Positions 1 to 7,993 of a stretch of DNA of 64,000 nt are shown here, in pieces. The notes under the pieces were generated by a model, which saw only the letters and a list, made by a program, of their open reading frames with translations, did no database searches and was not told the DNA's origin. Source of the stretch: Dehalococcoidia bacterium (GTDB lineage: Bacteria > Chloroflexota > Dehalococcoidia > Tepidiformales > Tepidiformaceae); NCBI GenBank assembly GCA_020853755.1, contig JADYYG010000062.1:124001-188000 (forward strand), read 5' to 3'. Every line of letters begins with the position of its first letter. The first letter of the stretch is position 1. Position numbers and translations under genes: made by a program.

Positions 1-570
1 CTTGGCGCCCTTCCAGAGGGCAAAATCGAGCGGGTCCGACTTCAGTTCAGTGGGGTCGACGCGCGCGCCAGAAAGCAGATCGTCGATATCGCGGCGGGAG
101 AGCGCCCCGTAGGCCGCAGGCCCGAACTGGCGCACCTTGTAGTAGACGTCGCCACCAGAGGCGTAGGCGAAACCGCGGTCGATCAGGCCCTGGATGAAGC
201 TGATGATCTGGGGCACCACCTCGGTGACCCGCGGATAGACGTGCGCGGGAAGCACGTTCATCTGGGTGAGCTGGCGGTGGTAATCCTCGATGTTCTGCTC
301 GGCGAGTTCGTGCATGGGGATGCCGAGCCGGTTCGCGCGATCGATGAGCTTGTCGTCGATGTCCGTGAAGTTCTGGACGTGCTTGACCGGGATGCCGCGC
401 CAGTCGAGGTAGCGGCGGAAGACATCGAAGACGATCGCGTGGAGCGCGTGGCCCACGTGACTCTCGGAATACGGGGTCACTCCACAGACGTACATGCGCA
501 CCACACCGTCTTCGGCGAGCGCTGGAATAAGCTCGCGGCGCGTGTTGCTGAGGGTGTCGTGGAGTTGCAT
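1..570 (-). CDS. cysS: Cysteinyl-tRNA synthetase, N-terminal part (runs off left edge)
   Basis: Class I aminoacyl-tRNA synthetase that charges tRNA-Cys in the cytoplasm. The first 190 codons are present. The start ATG (570-568) begins MQLHDTLSNTRRELIP. The zinc-ligand region YVCGVTPY (about residues 27-34) is followed by SHVGHA, the family's form of the HIGH signature that binds ATP, and then by FTDIDDKLIDRA, all typical of CysRS. The KMSKS loop and anticodon-binding domain lie outside the window. No strong Shine-Dalgarno precedes the ATG. The 260-base leader is structured (see the hairpin at 750-786). Confidence 0.96.
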   Translation of the reverse strand, partial: MQLHDTLSNTRRELIPALAEDGVVRMYVCGVTPYSESHVGHALHAIVFDVFRRYLDWRGIPVKHVQNFTDIDDKLIDRANRLGIPMHELAEQNIEDYHRQLTQMNVLPAHVYPRVTEVVPQIISFIQGLIDRGFAYASGGDVYYKVRQFGPAAYGALSRRDIDDLLSGARVDPTELKSDPLDFALWKGAK

Positions 571-834
571 GGAACATCCTGGATCAGGGGTATGGAAGAC
601 CCATCTTACCTGCTTCGCGTTATGAGGATGAGTGCATGACGATCCGCCGGTTGGGGTATTTCTTACGGCTGCGCAGCAGTGTTTTGATTGCCTCGGAGCG
701 ATCGCTGTGGCACCCTGACGGCCACCTCTTGGCGGGGTGACCCGGTTTTGGACACCACTGACCATCGGTCGGTGCGCCCGGTGTCCAGGGCCAAACTAAC
801 GTATGAGTAATACCTCACGCGAGGATAACCCCGC
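571..834. other. Intergenic region between divergent cysS and transglycosylase gene
   Basis: 264 bases between divergently transcribed genes, with no plausible ORF. It holds a nested inverted repeat at 750-786 and the beginning of a second hairpin at 815-838. It should carry promoters for both flanking genes, but I cannot place convincing -35/-10 pairs. I looked for a T-box antiterminator for cysS and a c-di-AMP riboswitch for the cell-wall gene and found neither convincing. Confidence 0.5.
750..786. repeat. Nested inverted repeat in the cysS/transglycosylase intergenic region
   Basis: Outer arms GGACACC (750-756) and GGTGTCC (780-786) pair perfectly. Inside them GACC (760-763) pairs with GGTC (767-770) around an ATC loop. 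On either strand the RNA would form a two-tier stem. It could be a leader structure for cysS or for the transglycosylase, or a protein-binding site. Confidence 0.45.
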
Positions 835-838
835 GTGA
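815..838 (+). promoter_or_regulatory. Hairpin covering the RBS and start codon of the transglycosylase gene
   Basis: Arms TCACGCGAGG (815-824) and CCCCGCGTGA (829-838) pair with one mismatch around an ATAA loop. The 5' arm holds the only Shine-Dalgarno-like GAGG and the 3' arm holds the GTG start codon (835-837). Folding would hide both, so this is a candidate translational control element. The structure is read directly; the function is inferred. Confidence 0.45.
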
Positions 839-1800
839 CGACTCGGCTCCCCGATGAGCCGATGCGCGTCACGAGCTGGCTGGCAGGCTGGGTGGACTAC
901 GTGTTCGCCATGGTGCTGGTAGCTGGCCGCTGGCTCCGCCTGCCCGTTGCCCCGGCAGACCGAGAGCCCGGATTCCGCACGGCCTTTGCCCCCACGATGC
1001 ACGAATCGTTTGACCCGCACTGGGGCGGTGATGACAGCGAGCAGCGGAGCGGCCCCCTCGTGAAGGTCGCCGAAATCGTGATGCTCTCGATCTCGTTCTT
1101 CCTCGCTGCGCACCTGCTTTCGGGCGGCGCCAGCACGGCGGTTGCGCCGAACCTGAACCGCCTGCTTGGTTCGACGGCGCAAGCCCAGGCCCAGGGCCAA
1201 CTCGTCGCCACCACGCCGCGGCTCGAAATCACCGTGCCGCCGAGCGTGTATGCCGGGGTCATCCCTGCGGCCACGGTGGAAGCGCCGCCAGCCGAACAGG
1301 CGACCGTCCTCGAACCGCCGGCGGCGACAGGCCCCGAGGCGGCATCCGTCCAGCAAGCCGAACCCGTGCCTGCGCCGACGCAGGCGCCCGCAGCCGTGGC
1401 ACCCGCGCCTCAGCCGACGCCGCCGCCTGCCGCCATTGCACCACCACCGGCCCCGGCGGTCACCGCGCCAACGCCGGTAGGCCGCTACCTCAGCAGCGAT
1501 GAAGTGCGCGCCGCCGCCATAGCAGCAGGCTGGCCCGCGAACCTCGTCGAAGACGCCGTGAACGTGGCCTGGTGCGAGAGCCGATTCCACAACGGCGCGG
1601 AGTACGGCGGCGCACTCGGCCTCATGCAGATGATGCCGTTCTGGTTCAGCGAAGCAGGCCTCAACCCCGACCAGTGGAGCGACCCGGTGGTCAACCTCAA
1701 GGCAGCGCTCTTCGCTTTCCGCGAACACGAGCGAAACCACGCCGACCCGTGGGGCCCGTGGACCTGCAAGCCCGACCACGGCCTCGCCCAGCCAGACTAA
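835..1800 (+). CDS. Membrane-anchored lytic transglycosylase (SLT-fold)
   Basis: 321 residues, GTG start. A cytoplasmic N-terminus is followed by one membrane segment (about 77-97), a long Ala/Pro-rich spacer (about 140-215) that would cross the cell wall, and a C-terminal lysozyme-like domain from about 218. In that domain AWCESRFHN carries the catalytic Glu248, followed by GALGLMQMMP, the usual second SLT motif. It should cleave the glycan strand of peptidoglycan outside the membrane. The closing FREHERNHADPWGPW stretch is common in actinobacterial and Chloroflexota members. GAGG at 821-824 is the only RBS candidate, and it lies in a hairpin with the start codon. Confidence 0.85.
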   Translation: MTTRLPDEPMRVTSWLAGWVDYVFAMVLVAGRWLRLPVAPADREPGFRTAFAPTMHESFDPHWGGDDSEQRSGPLVKVAEIVMLSISFFLAAHLLSGGASTAVAPNLNRLLGSTAQAQAQGQLVATTPRLEITVPPSVYAGVIPAATVEAPPAEQATVLEPPAATGPEAASVQQAEPVPAPTQAPAAVAPAPQPTPPPAAIAPPPAPAVTAPTPVGRYLSSDEVRAAAIAAGWPANLVEDAVNVAWCESRFHNGAEYGGALGLMQMMPFWFSEAGLNPDQWSDPVVNLKAALFAFREHERNHADPWGPWTCKPDHGLAQPD

Positions 1801-1839
1801 CCGCGCGACCACACCGGCCGCGGACGGCAGAATAGGCCC

Positions 1840-2526
1840 GTGCGGATCTTCCTCATCATCCTCGGCGCAGTCATCGCGCTCTTTGGGTTCGCCTGCGGAG
1901 CCTCGGGGCTCGCTGCCTATCGTTCGGTCGGGTCTGATGGATATGTCGAAGGCGGCGGCCACATGTCGACCGCAACCGCCGCATTTGTGACAGATACCGC
2001 GACCTTCGAGAAGGTGGACGAAGGCGCCGGCAGCCGGGCGGGCAGCGTGAAGCTGCGCATCTCGGCGGAGCGCTCGGACGGGGGGCCTGTCCTCGTGGGG
2101 ATTGCCCGGGCGACCGACCTCGAGGCATACCTCCTGAACGGGAGTTCAGCCGCGGTGCGCCACCTCAGCTTCGGCCCGTTCGACTACGCATCCGTCGCGC
2201 AGGGCGGGACACGCGCACTGCCTCCGCCCGAAAGCGCGCTGTTCACGGCTTCGGCGAGCGGCTCCGGGCGCCAGCAGGTGGTCTGGCCGGTCGAATCCGG
2301 GAGCTGGCGCGCCATCATCATGAACGCCGACGGCTCAGCGGGGGTCGAAGTCGATGCCCGGTTCGCGGTTCGCTTCCCGTACCTGCGCGGCTTCGCCATC
2401 GTGGCGATGGTCTTCGGTGGGGTGCTGCTCATCACCGGGCTGCTCCTGGTCGTGTTCCAGGCGCGGCGCAAGCGGCCACCGGCGGCAACGCCCGAGACGC
2501 CTGCACCGGAGCCGCCGCCCGCCTGA
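1840..2526 (+). CDS. Hypothetical membrane protein with two TM segments and extracytoplasmic domain
   Basis: 228 residues from a GTG at 1840. TM helix at about 3-28 (IFLIILGAVIALFGFACGASG), an exposed domain of about 150 residues, a second TM at about 180-205, and a short Pro-rich cytoplasmic tail. This architecture is frequent among small Actinobacteria/Chloroflexota proteins of unknown function. It lies 39 bases downstream of the transglycosylase gene and may be co-transcribed with it. I do not recognise a function. Confidence 0.65.
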   Translation: MRIFLIILGAVIALFGFACGASGLAAYRSVGSDGYVEGGGHMSTATAAFVTDTATFEKVDEGAGSRAGSVKLRISAERSDGGPVLVGIARATDLEAYLLNGSSAAVRHLSFGPFDYASVAQGGTRALPPPESALFTASASGSGRQQVVWPVESGSWRAIIMNADGSAGVEVDARFAVRFPYLRGFAIVAMVFGGVLLITGLLLVVFQARRKRPPAATPETPAPEPPPA

Positions 2527-2536
2527 ACGGTCTGGT

Positions 2537-3781
2537 TCAGCCTTCGCCGTCGCTGTCACTGCGAGAAGCGATGTCCGCCGCCGTGAGTGGCTCGAAACCG
2601 TGCGTGAGCGGCTGGTGGCCAGCCTGGCCCGCCGAACCTGGCGCGGCGAACGAGTTCACCACCCCGGCAAGGGCCTCACGTGATGCTGCTGCAGGCTTCG
2701 GCGCCGAACCCAGCCAACCGTCGAGCCGGACTGCCGATGCAGGAGCTGACAGTTCGACACCGAGGGATTGCGCGAGCCTGAGGATGTCGAGGTTGAGGAT
2801 GTGCTTCGCCCGCAGTTCGGCTGACCAGTCCGGCGCGACGAAAAAGCAGTAGAGCAGCACCTCGAGCGTGGAATCGCCGATGCGCTCCAGTTCGCAGAAG
2901 AAGTAGTCCTGGCGCACGCGTTCGTTGGCCCGGAGCAGGGCGCGGACGCCTTCGCAGAAGGCCTGCACCTGTTCGGTCGGGGTCGAAAGGGGCAGGTGGA
3001 GTGTCGTGTCGTAGCGGCGGTAGGGCCGCGCGCCCATGTTGTCGACGATGTGGTCGGCCAGGTGGCCGTTGGGCACGGTCACGAGAGATTCCTTGAAGGT
3101 GCGGACGCGCATCGAGCGGAAGCCGACCTTTTCGACGGTGCCCTCGGTGTCGCCGACCACAATCCAGTCGCCGACCTGGAACGGGCGGTCGGCGAGCACG
3201 GTGAGGCCGCCGAGAAGGTTCTTGATCGTGTCCTGGGCGGCAAGGGCGACGGCGAGGCCACCGATCCCGAGGCCGGCAATGAGCGCGCCTACGTCGACAT
3301 CGAGGTTCGAAAGCACGAAGAGCGCACCGACGAGGACAACGAACACGTTCGCGGTCTGGCGGACGAGCGGGACCAGTTGGTCATCGAGGCGGGTCTCGGT
3401 GAGGCCGGCCTTTTCCAGCAGGTAGTCGCCGATGATGGCGATGCCGCGCAGCAAGAGCAGGCCGCCGCAGACAGCGCCCAGCACCCTCCCGGCGATCTCC
3501 ACGGTGTCGCGCAGGTTCGGGTCAAGGTCGAGGAAGCGGACGCCGATGAGGATCGAGGCGGCGATGAGCAGGCCGAAAACGACGCCGTCGAGCCTTCGCC
3601 GTTCGCGCCGCCAGTAAGCCCTCCGCGTGGGGTGGTTGTGCGAGCGGATGAAGAGGATGGCGGCCATGAGGTAGACCGCCTGGGCGGCGACGGCGCAGAG
3701 CGCGATGATGCCGAGGCCGGCGTACTGGTGGGGCGTCAGGTCGAGTGCGCCATCGTTGAAAACCGAGAGGAGTGGTTGCAC
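2537..3781 (-). CDS. MscS-family mechanosensitive ion channel
   Basis: 414 residues. Several N-terminal TM helices (about 22-45, 68-90, 95-120, 140-160) lead to the pore-lining TM3, recognisable as the Gly/Ala-rich GLGIGGLAVALAAQDTIKN, followed by the beta domain (PFQVGDWIVVGDTEGTVEKVG) and the alpha/beta vestibule. It should open on membrane tension and release solutes during hypo-osmotic shock. The C-terminal 60 residues are low complexity and specific to this protein. It converges on the preceding plus-strand gene with only 10 bases between stops and no clear terminator. Confidence 0.92.
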   Translation of the reverse strand: MQPLLSVFNDGALDLTPHQYAGLGIIALCAVAAQAVYLMAAILFIRSHNHPTRRAYWRRERRRLDGVVFGLLIAASILIGVRFLDLDPNLRDTVEIAGRVLGAVCGGLLLLRGIAIIGDYLLEKAGLTETRLDDQLVPLVRQTANVFVVLVGALFVLSNLDVDVGALIAGLGIGGLAVALAAQDTIKNLLGGLTVLADRPFQVGDWIVVGDTEGTVEKVGFRSMRVRTFKESLVTVPNGHLADHIVDNMGARPYRRYDTTLHLPLSTPTEQVQAFCEGVRALLRANERVRQDYFFCELERIGDSTLEVLLYCFFVAPDWSAELRAKHILNLDILRLAQSLGVELSAPASAVRLDGWLGSAPKPAAASREALAGVVNSFAAPGSAGQAGHQPLTHGFEPLTAADIASRSDSDGEG

Positions 3782-3917
3782 ACGCGGAATCTACCGCCCG
3801 CCGAAATAAGGACATAGCGGGCATTCGATGCGACCGGTGGCGCTGCGTGAACCAGCACACACACTTGTCCGGCCCGGCGCTCCCGCCGTAGAGTCAGGCG
3901 ACCCCGGGAGGCCAGAC

Positions 3918-4442
3918 ATGACCCAGCTTTCGCCCGAATCCGAACGCATTCGCAGCTACCTCATCACGCAGGCGAACAAGCTCAGCATCCCGGACCTTGT
4001 GGCGAAGGTGCGCACCGACTGCCAGCCGCTGCGGGAAGCGGGGGCCGCGGTGCCGGGCAGCCAGTTCAACACGCGCCCGGCCGAAGGCGAATGGTCGGCT
4101 GCGGAGGTTTGGACGCACGTCCTCGAGATGAGCGAGCACGGCGCGCGATCCATCCGCGGGATCCTCGATTCGGGGACGCTGCCGGAGCGGACCAGTGACC
4201 AGATCTCGGGCGAAACGCGCGGGTTCGCCACCAGCGACGAGTACTGGGCGGCGTACACGGCCATCCGCGAGCCGCTCTACGAGCGCGTCCTCCAGGCCTC
4301 GGGCAACGAGCACCTCGACGTGAAGATGATCCACCCGATGTTCGGCGACTTCAGCTGGCGGGAGTGGCTCCTCTTCATGCGCATCCACGACCTCGACCAC
4401 ACGCGGCAGCTGCAGGCCATCCAGGCCGCCGTCGGGAGCTGA
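3918..4442 (+). CDS. DinB-superfamily protein
   Basis: 174 residues from the ATG at 3918, chosen because GGGAGG lies 7 bases upstream; an earlier in-frame ATG has no RBS. The four-helix DinB/YfiT-like fold is suggested by the motif [18 protein letters not shown] (first metal-binding His) and the C-terminal [12 protein letters not shown] (the other two histidines). Family members bind divalent metal and some are thiol (bacillithiol/mycothiol)-dependent transferases; the substrate here is unknown. A second DinB-type protein lies at 56081-56599. Confidence 0.8.
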   Translation: MTQLSPESERIRSYLITQANKLSIPDLVAKVRTDCQPLREAGAAVPGSQFNTRPAEGEWSAAEVWTHVLEMSEHGARSIRGILDSGTLPERTSDQISGETRGFATSDEYWAAYTAIREPLYERVLQASGNEHLDVKMIHPMFGDFSWREWLLFMRIHDLDHTRQLQAIQAAVGS

Positions 4443-4466
4443 GGCAAAACGCCGGGCCGTGTGATG

Positions 4467-4472
4467 TATACT
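4467..4472 (+). promoter_or_regulatory. -10 box TATACT, probably giving a leaderless mRNA
   Basis: TATACT ends 8 bases before the ATG of the ABC ATPase gene. With a usual 6-8 base gap to +1, transcription would start at or next to the start codon. No Shine-Dalgarno is present. No good -35 is visible. Confidence 0.6.
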
Positions 4473-4480
4473 CCGCGCCA

Positions 4481-5221
4481 ATGAGCGCCCCGGCGGTCGT
4501 GTTCGACCACGTGACGAAGTCGTTCGGCAGCCATGTCGTCCTCAAGGACATCGTGGAAGAGGTTGCGGCGGGCGAAACGGTGGTCATCATCGGGCCGTCC
4601 GGCTCAGGCAAGAGCACCCTCCTTCGCACCGTGAACCGGCTGGAAACCATCGATTCCGGGCGGGTCATCGTAAACGGCGTCTCGGTGCACGCCCGCGAAA
4701 CCGACGTAAACGCCCTCCGTTCCCACGTGGGGATGGTGCAGCAGGCGTTCAACCTCTTCCCCCAGATGACGGTGCTGCAGAACATCACACTCGGCCCGCG
4801 GAAGGTTCGCAAAGAGAGCCGCCAGGAAGCTGAAGAGCGGGCCCTGGGCCTCCTCGAACGGGTCGGTATCCCGGAGAAGGCTTCGAGCTACCCTGCGGAG
4901 CTTTCAGGCGGCCAGCAGCAGCGAGTCGCGATCGCGAGGGCGCTCGCCATGGAACCCGAGGTGATGCTCTTCGACGAGCCGACGAGCGCCCTCGACCCGG
5001 AGATGATCAAGGAAGTGCTGGACGTCATGCGTGACCTCTCGGCAGAGGGCATGACGATGCTGGTGGTCAGCCACGAGATGGGCTTCGCACGCGGAGCCGC
5101 CCACCGCGTGTTCTTCATGGTGGACGGGCGCGTAGAAGAGAAGGGAACCCCGGCCGATGTCTTCGAACGGCCGCAAAGTGAACGGACGCAGCGATTCCTG
5201 GGAAGAATCCTCGCCCACTAG
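4481..5221 (+). CDS. Polar amino-acid ABC transporter, ATP-binding protein (GlnQ-like)
   Basis: 246 residues. Walker [10 protein letters not shown] (about 38-46), Q-loop VQQAFNLFP, signature LSGGQQQR, Walker [15 protein letters not shown] and H-loop VVSHEM are all intact. The sequence follows the GlnQ/HisP/GltL pattern closely. It powers the importer whose binding protein and two permeases follow immediately (5285-7920). The ATG at 4481 was chosen because the domain begins at [14 protein letters not shown] and a TATACT box sits 8 bases upstream; upstream in-frame sequence has no family similarity. Confidence 0.95.
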   Translation: MSAPAVVFDHVTKSFGSHVVLKDIVEEVAAGETVVIIGPSGSGKSTLLRTVNRLETIDSGRVIVNGVSVHARETDVNALRSHVGMVQQAFNLFPQMTVLQNITLGPRKVRKESRQEAEERALGLLERVGIPEKASSYPAELSGGQQQRVAIARALAMEPEVMLFDEPTSALDPEMIKEVLDVMRDLSAEGMTMLVVSHEMGFARGAAHRVFFMVDGRVEEKGTPADVFERPQSERTQRFLGRILAH

Positions 5222-5284
5222 CCCACCCTGCGGCGTCAGCCGCCCAGCCGAGGTGTTCGCGCCTCACCACACGAGGGAGGACCC

Positions 5285-6196
5285 GTGAAAAAGTACGCAA
5301 GGTTCCTGCTGGCCATGATCGCCCTGCTGGCCATGGCCGCGCTCGTCACCGCCTGCGGCGATGACGACGATGACGACACGACCCCGGGCGGGACAACCGC
5401 CGCCACCAAGCCAGCGGCAGCGCCGACCTTCGCCGCCGATTCGACCATGGGCAAGATCGTCGCCAAGGGGAAGCTGACAGTTGGCGTGAAGTTCGATCAG
5501 CCCGGCTTCGGACTGAAGGACCCGGTCACCGGCAAGGTGGACGGTTTCGATGTGCAGATGGCGAAGGAAATCGGCCACGCGCTCGGCCTCAAGGACGACC
5601 AGATCGAGTTCGTCGAAGCCGTTTCGGCGAACCGGATCCCGTTCCTCCAGGAGGACAAGGTCGACCTGGTCATCGCCACGATGACCATCAACGCCGACCG
5701 CAAAACGCAGATCGATTTCTCCCGGCCGTACTACCTGGCCGGCCAGTCCATCCTCGTGAAGAAGGACAACACGACGATCAAGAGCGTGGACGACCTGAAC
5801 GGGAAGAACGTCTGCTCGGTCCAGGGCTCGACCTCTGAGAAGAACGTAAAGGCGAAGGCGCCCCAGGCGAACCTGCTTTCGCTCACCGGCTACGCCGCCT
5901 GCGTCGATGCCATGAAGAGCGGGCGTGTCGAAGCGGTCTCCACCGACGACATCATCCTCGCCGGTTTCGCCGCCAGTGATACGAGCCTGAAGCTCGTCGG
6001 CGGGCAGTTCACGCAGGAGCCGTACGGCATCGGCGTGAAGAAGGGCAAGACCGACTTCGTACAGTTCATCGATGCGCTCATCGCGAAGGAACTGAGCGAC
6101 GGCACGTGGGACAAGATCTACGACAAGTACCTTGGCAAGGTGGAGGGCCTGCCGAAGGCGGCTGACGCCCGCGCCAAGCTCCCGGCCACCAACTAA
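5285..6196 (+). CDS. Amino-acid ABC transporter substrate-binding lipoprotein
   Basis: 303 residues, GTG start with a strong GGGAGG RBS. The signal peptide ends in lipobox LVTAC (Cys24), followed by an Asp-rich linker. The periplasmic-binding type 3 domain (about 55-295) has the family hallmark GKVDGFDVQMAKEIGHALG and the block NADRKTQIDFSRPYYLAGQSILV. It resembles glutamate/glutamine/aspartate binding proteins (GluB/GlnH type). Lipid anchoring fits a monoderm envelope. Two cysteines in the second lobe (KNVCSVQGS, GYAACVDA) may form a disulfide, as in GluB-type proteins. Confidence 0.94.
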   Translation: MKKYARFLLAMIALLAMAALVTACGDDDDDDTTPGGTTAATKPAAAPTFAADSTMGKIVAKGKLTVGVKFDQPGFGLKDPVTGKVDGFDVQMAKEIGHALGLKDDQIEFVEAVSANRIPFLQEDKVDLVIATMTINADRKTQIDFSRPYYLAGQSILVKKDNTTIKSVDDLNGKNVCSVQGSTSEKNVKAKAPQANLLSLTGYAACVDAMKSGRVEAVSTDDIILAGFAASDTSLKLVGGQFTQEPYGIGVKKGKTDFVQFIDALIAKELSDGTWDKIYDKYLGKVEGLPKAADARAKLPATN

Positions 6197-6209
6197 CACC
6201 CTGCAAGCT

Positions 6210-6239
6210 CCCCGTCCCGCCACCACCGGCGGGGCGGGG
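6210..6239 (+). promoter_or_regulatory. Intercistronic hairpin between binding-protein and permease genes
   Basis: Arms CCCCGTCCCGCC (6210-6221) and GGCGGGGCGGGG (6228-6239) pair over 12 positions with one G-T wobble, loop ACCACC. No T-run follows, so it is not a classical terminator. Such hairpins often stabilise the upstream message, so binding protein is made in excess over permease. The 3' arm overlaps the only RBS-like sequence of the TTG-initiated permease gene. Confidence 0.55.
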
Positions 6240-6253
6240 AAGAAAGCGCTCTC

Positions 6254-7132
6254 TTGGGCCTCATCCCCGTCCTGGTTCTCGGCTACTTCTTCGTCGCGAT
6301 CCCGTTCTGGATTGCGGTGGAAGTCGTCGCGACCCGCCCGGGACACCGGGCAAGCTGGTTCCCGGGCGCGCTCTGGGCTGGGAGAGGACTGGCCCTGGCA
6401 GGAGTCGTCGCGGGCGCCTTCGGAGCGACTTACGGGGCGCGCGACTTCTGGCACGACGTCTGGGTGCAGCTGAAAGAGAACTACCCGGCGCTGCTTCGCG
6501 GCTACCGGATGACCATCATCCTCACGCTCCTCTCGTTCGCGCTGGCGATGGCGCTGGGCGGCTTACTGGCGCTCTTCCGCACTGCGGAGTGGCGGCTCCT
6601 GCGGGCGGCCGGCGGCATCTACGTCGAATGGTTCCGGAACACGCCGCTGCTGGTGCAGTTGTTCTTCCTCTTCTTCGCCCTGCCGAAACTCACGCTCCCG
6701 GTCATCGGGCGGCCGGACTGGTTCCTGCTCTCACCGTTCAAGGCGGGTCTCATCGGCCTCACGCTGTACACCGCCGCCTACACGGCCGAAGCGCTGCGCA
6801 GCGGCCTCCTCGCGGTCGACAAGGGACAGAGCGAGGCTGCGCGGTCACTCGGGCTGAACTACCTGCAGGCACGGTTTTATGTCGTGGTTCCGCAGGCGCT
6901 TCGTGTTTCGGTGCCGCTCCTGACGAGCATCTTCAGCGCCCTCTTCCGTAACTCCGCACTCGTTTCGGCAATCGGCGTGAAGGAGTTGCTCCAGACCGCA
7001 GACAACATCCAGCAGAACAACTTCCAGACGTTCGAACTGTTCGCGCTCGCGGGGGTGCTCTACCTCTCGCTCACGCTGCCGCTCGCCTATGCCTCGAACC
7101 GCCTCGAACACCGCGTCAGGAGGGTCCGCTAA
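6254..7132 (+). CDS. Amino-acid ABC transporter permease 1
   Basis: 292 residues, TTG start. Two extra N-terminal TM segments (about 5-25 and 45-65) precede the HisM/GlnP-type permease core (YRMTIILTLLSFALAMALGGL). The EAA loop EAARSLGLNYLQARFYVVVPQALR (about 195-218) contacts the ATPase. WFRNTPLLVQLFFLFFALP is characteristic of polar amino-acid permeases. It is followed by the second permease with a 1-base stop/start overlap (TAATG). The start is uncertain: TTG is the first in-frame initiator after the hairpin. Confidence 0.9.
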   Translation: MGLIPVLVLGYFFVAIPFWIAVEVVATRPGHRASWFPGALWAGRGLALAGVVAGAFGATYGARDFWHDVWVQLKENYPALLRGYRMTIILTLLSFALAMALGGLLALFRTAEWRLLRAAGGIYVEWFRNTPLLVQLFFLFFALPKLTLPVIGRPDWFLLSPFKAGLIGLTLYTAAYTAEALRSGLLAVDKGQSEAARSLGLNYLQARFYVVVPQALRVSVPLLTSIFSALFRNSALVSAIGVKELLQTADNIQQNNFQTFELFALAGVLYLSLTLPLAYASNRLEHRVRRVR

Positions 7133-7920
7133 TGGACGCTCTCTGGAGTGGCTTCCTCGACCTGCTGCCGGGCGACTGGACGCTCTTCAAAGAGTGGCCG
7201 TACTGGCGCTTCCTGCTCGAAGGGCTCTGGGTGAGCGTTCAGATCGCGCTCGCCGGTATCGGCCTCGCGCTGGTCGTCGGCATCCTGATGGCGGTCGGCA
7301 GACTCTCGCCGATCCCCATCGTGCGTGTGCTCAGCACCACCTACGTCGAAACCTTCCGGGCGACTCCGCTGCTGCTGCTCATCTTCTTCGTCTTCTTCGG
7401 CGCGGGGCGGGCGAACACCTCGGGCGCGAAGGATTTTCCGATTATCGACTGGTTCCTGGATGACACGTCAGGAGACCTGACACCGAAGGCGTCGGCCATC
7501 CTCGCGCTGGCGCTCTACAACAGCGCGGTCGTCGCCGAGATCATGCGCGCGGGCATCCTTTCGATTTCGAAGGGCGTGCTCGAAGCGAGCCGGACGATCG
7601 GCCTGACCTACCTGCAGTCCATGCGCTTCATCGCCGTCCCGATGGCCCTGCGGCGGATGGCGCCGGGCCTCGTCAGCCAGCTCATCACGCTCTACAAGGA
7701 CACCTCGCTGGCGGCCCTCATCGCGATTGAGGAACTGCTCCGGCGCGGCAAGATCATGTACGAGGCGCCGTCGCTCGGGAACCCGACGATCGAGGTGCTG
7801 ACCGTCGTCGCGCTCATGTACTTCATCCCGAACTACGCGCTCTCGCTGGTCGCCGGGCGGCTGGAACGCGGCCCCGAGGGCAGGCGCGGCCCGGGCAACG
7901 CCGGGTTGGAGAACCTGTAG
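7132..7920 (+). CDS. Amino-acid ABC transporter permease 2
   Basis: 262 residues with AGGAGGG upstream; the ATG shares a base with the previous stop codon, which suggests translational coupling. Five or so TM helices. FRATPLLLLIFFVFFGAG and the EAA loop EASRTIGLTYLQSMRFIAVPMALRR place it with GltK/GluD-type permeases. It forms a heterodimeric channel with the upstream permease. The four genes 4481-7920 make a full ATPase/SBP/permease/permease importer. Confidence 0.93.
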   Translation: MDALWSGFLDLLPGDWTLFKEWPYWRFLLEGLWVSVQIALAGIGLALVVGILMAVGRLSPIPIVRVLSTTYVETFRATPLLLLIFFVFFGAGRANTSGAKDFPIIDWFLDDTSGDLTPKASAILALALYNSAVVAEIMRAGILSISKGVLEASRTIGLTYLQSMRFIAVPMALRRMAPGLVSQLITLYKDTSLAALIAIEELLRRGKIMYEAPSLGNPTIEVLTVVALMYFIPNYALSLVAGRLERGPEGRRGPGNAGLENL

Positions 7921-7993
7921 ATTGCGGCGGCCGGTCGGGTTCACTTCGCTGCCAGTTCGTGTTTGAATGCGGCGGCAAAGTGAGGCCAAACCA

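Noticed and set aside
571-834. T-box riboswitch for cysS or c-di-AMP riboswitch for the transglycosylase gene
   Set aside because: A weak resemblance to the T-box AGGGTGG-ACCGCG sequence exists on the minus strand, but with several mismatches and no specifier loop. No c-di-AMP (ydaO) core elements are recognisable.
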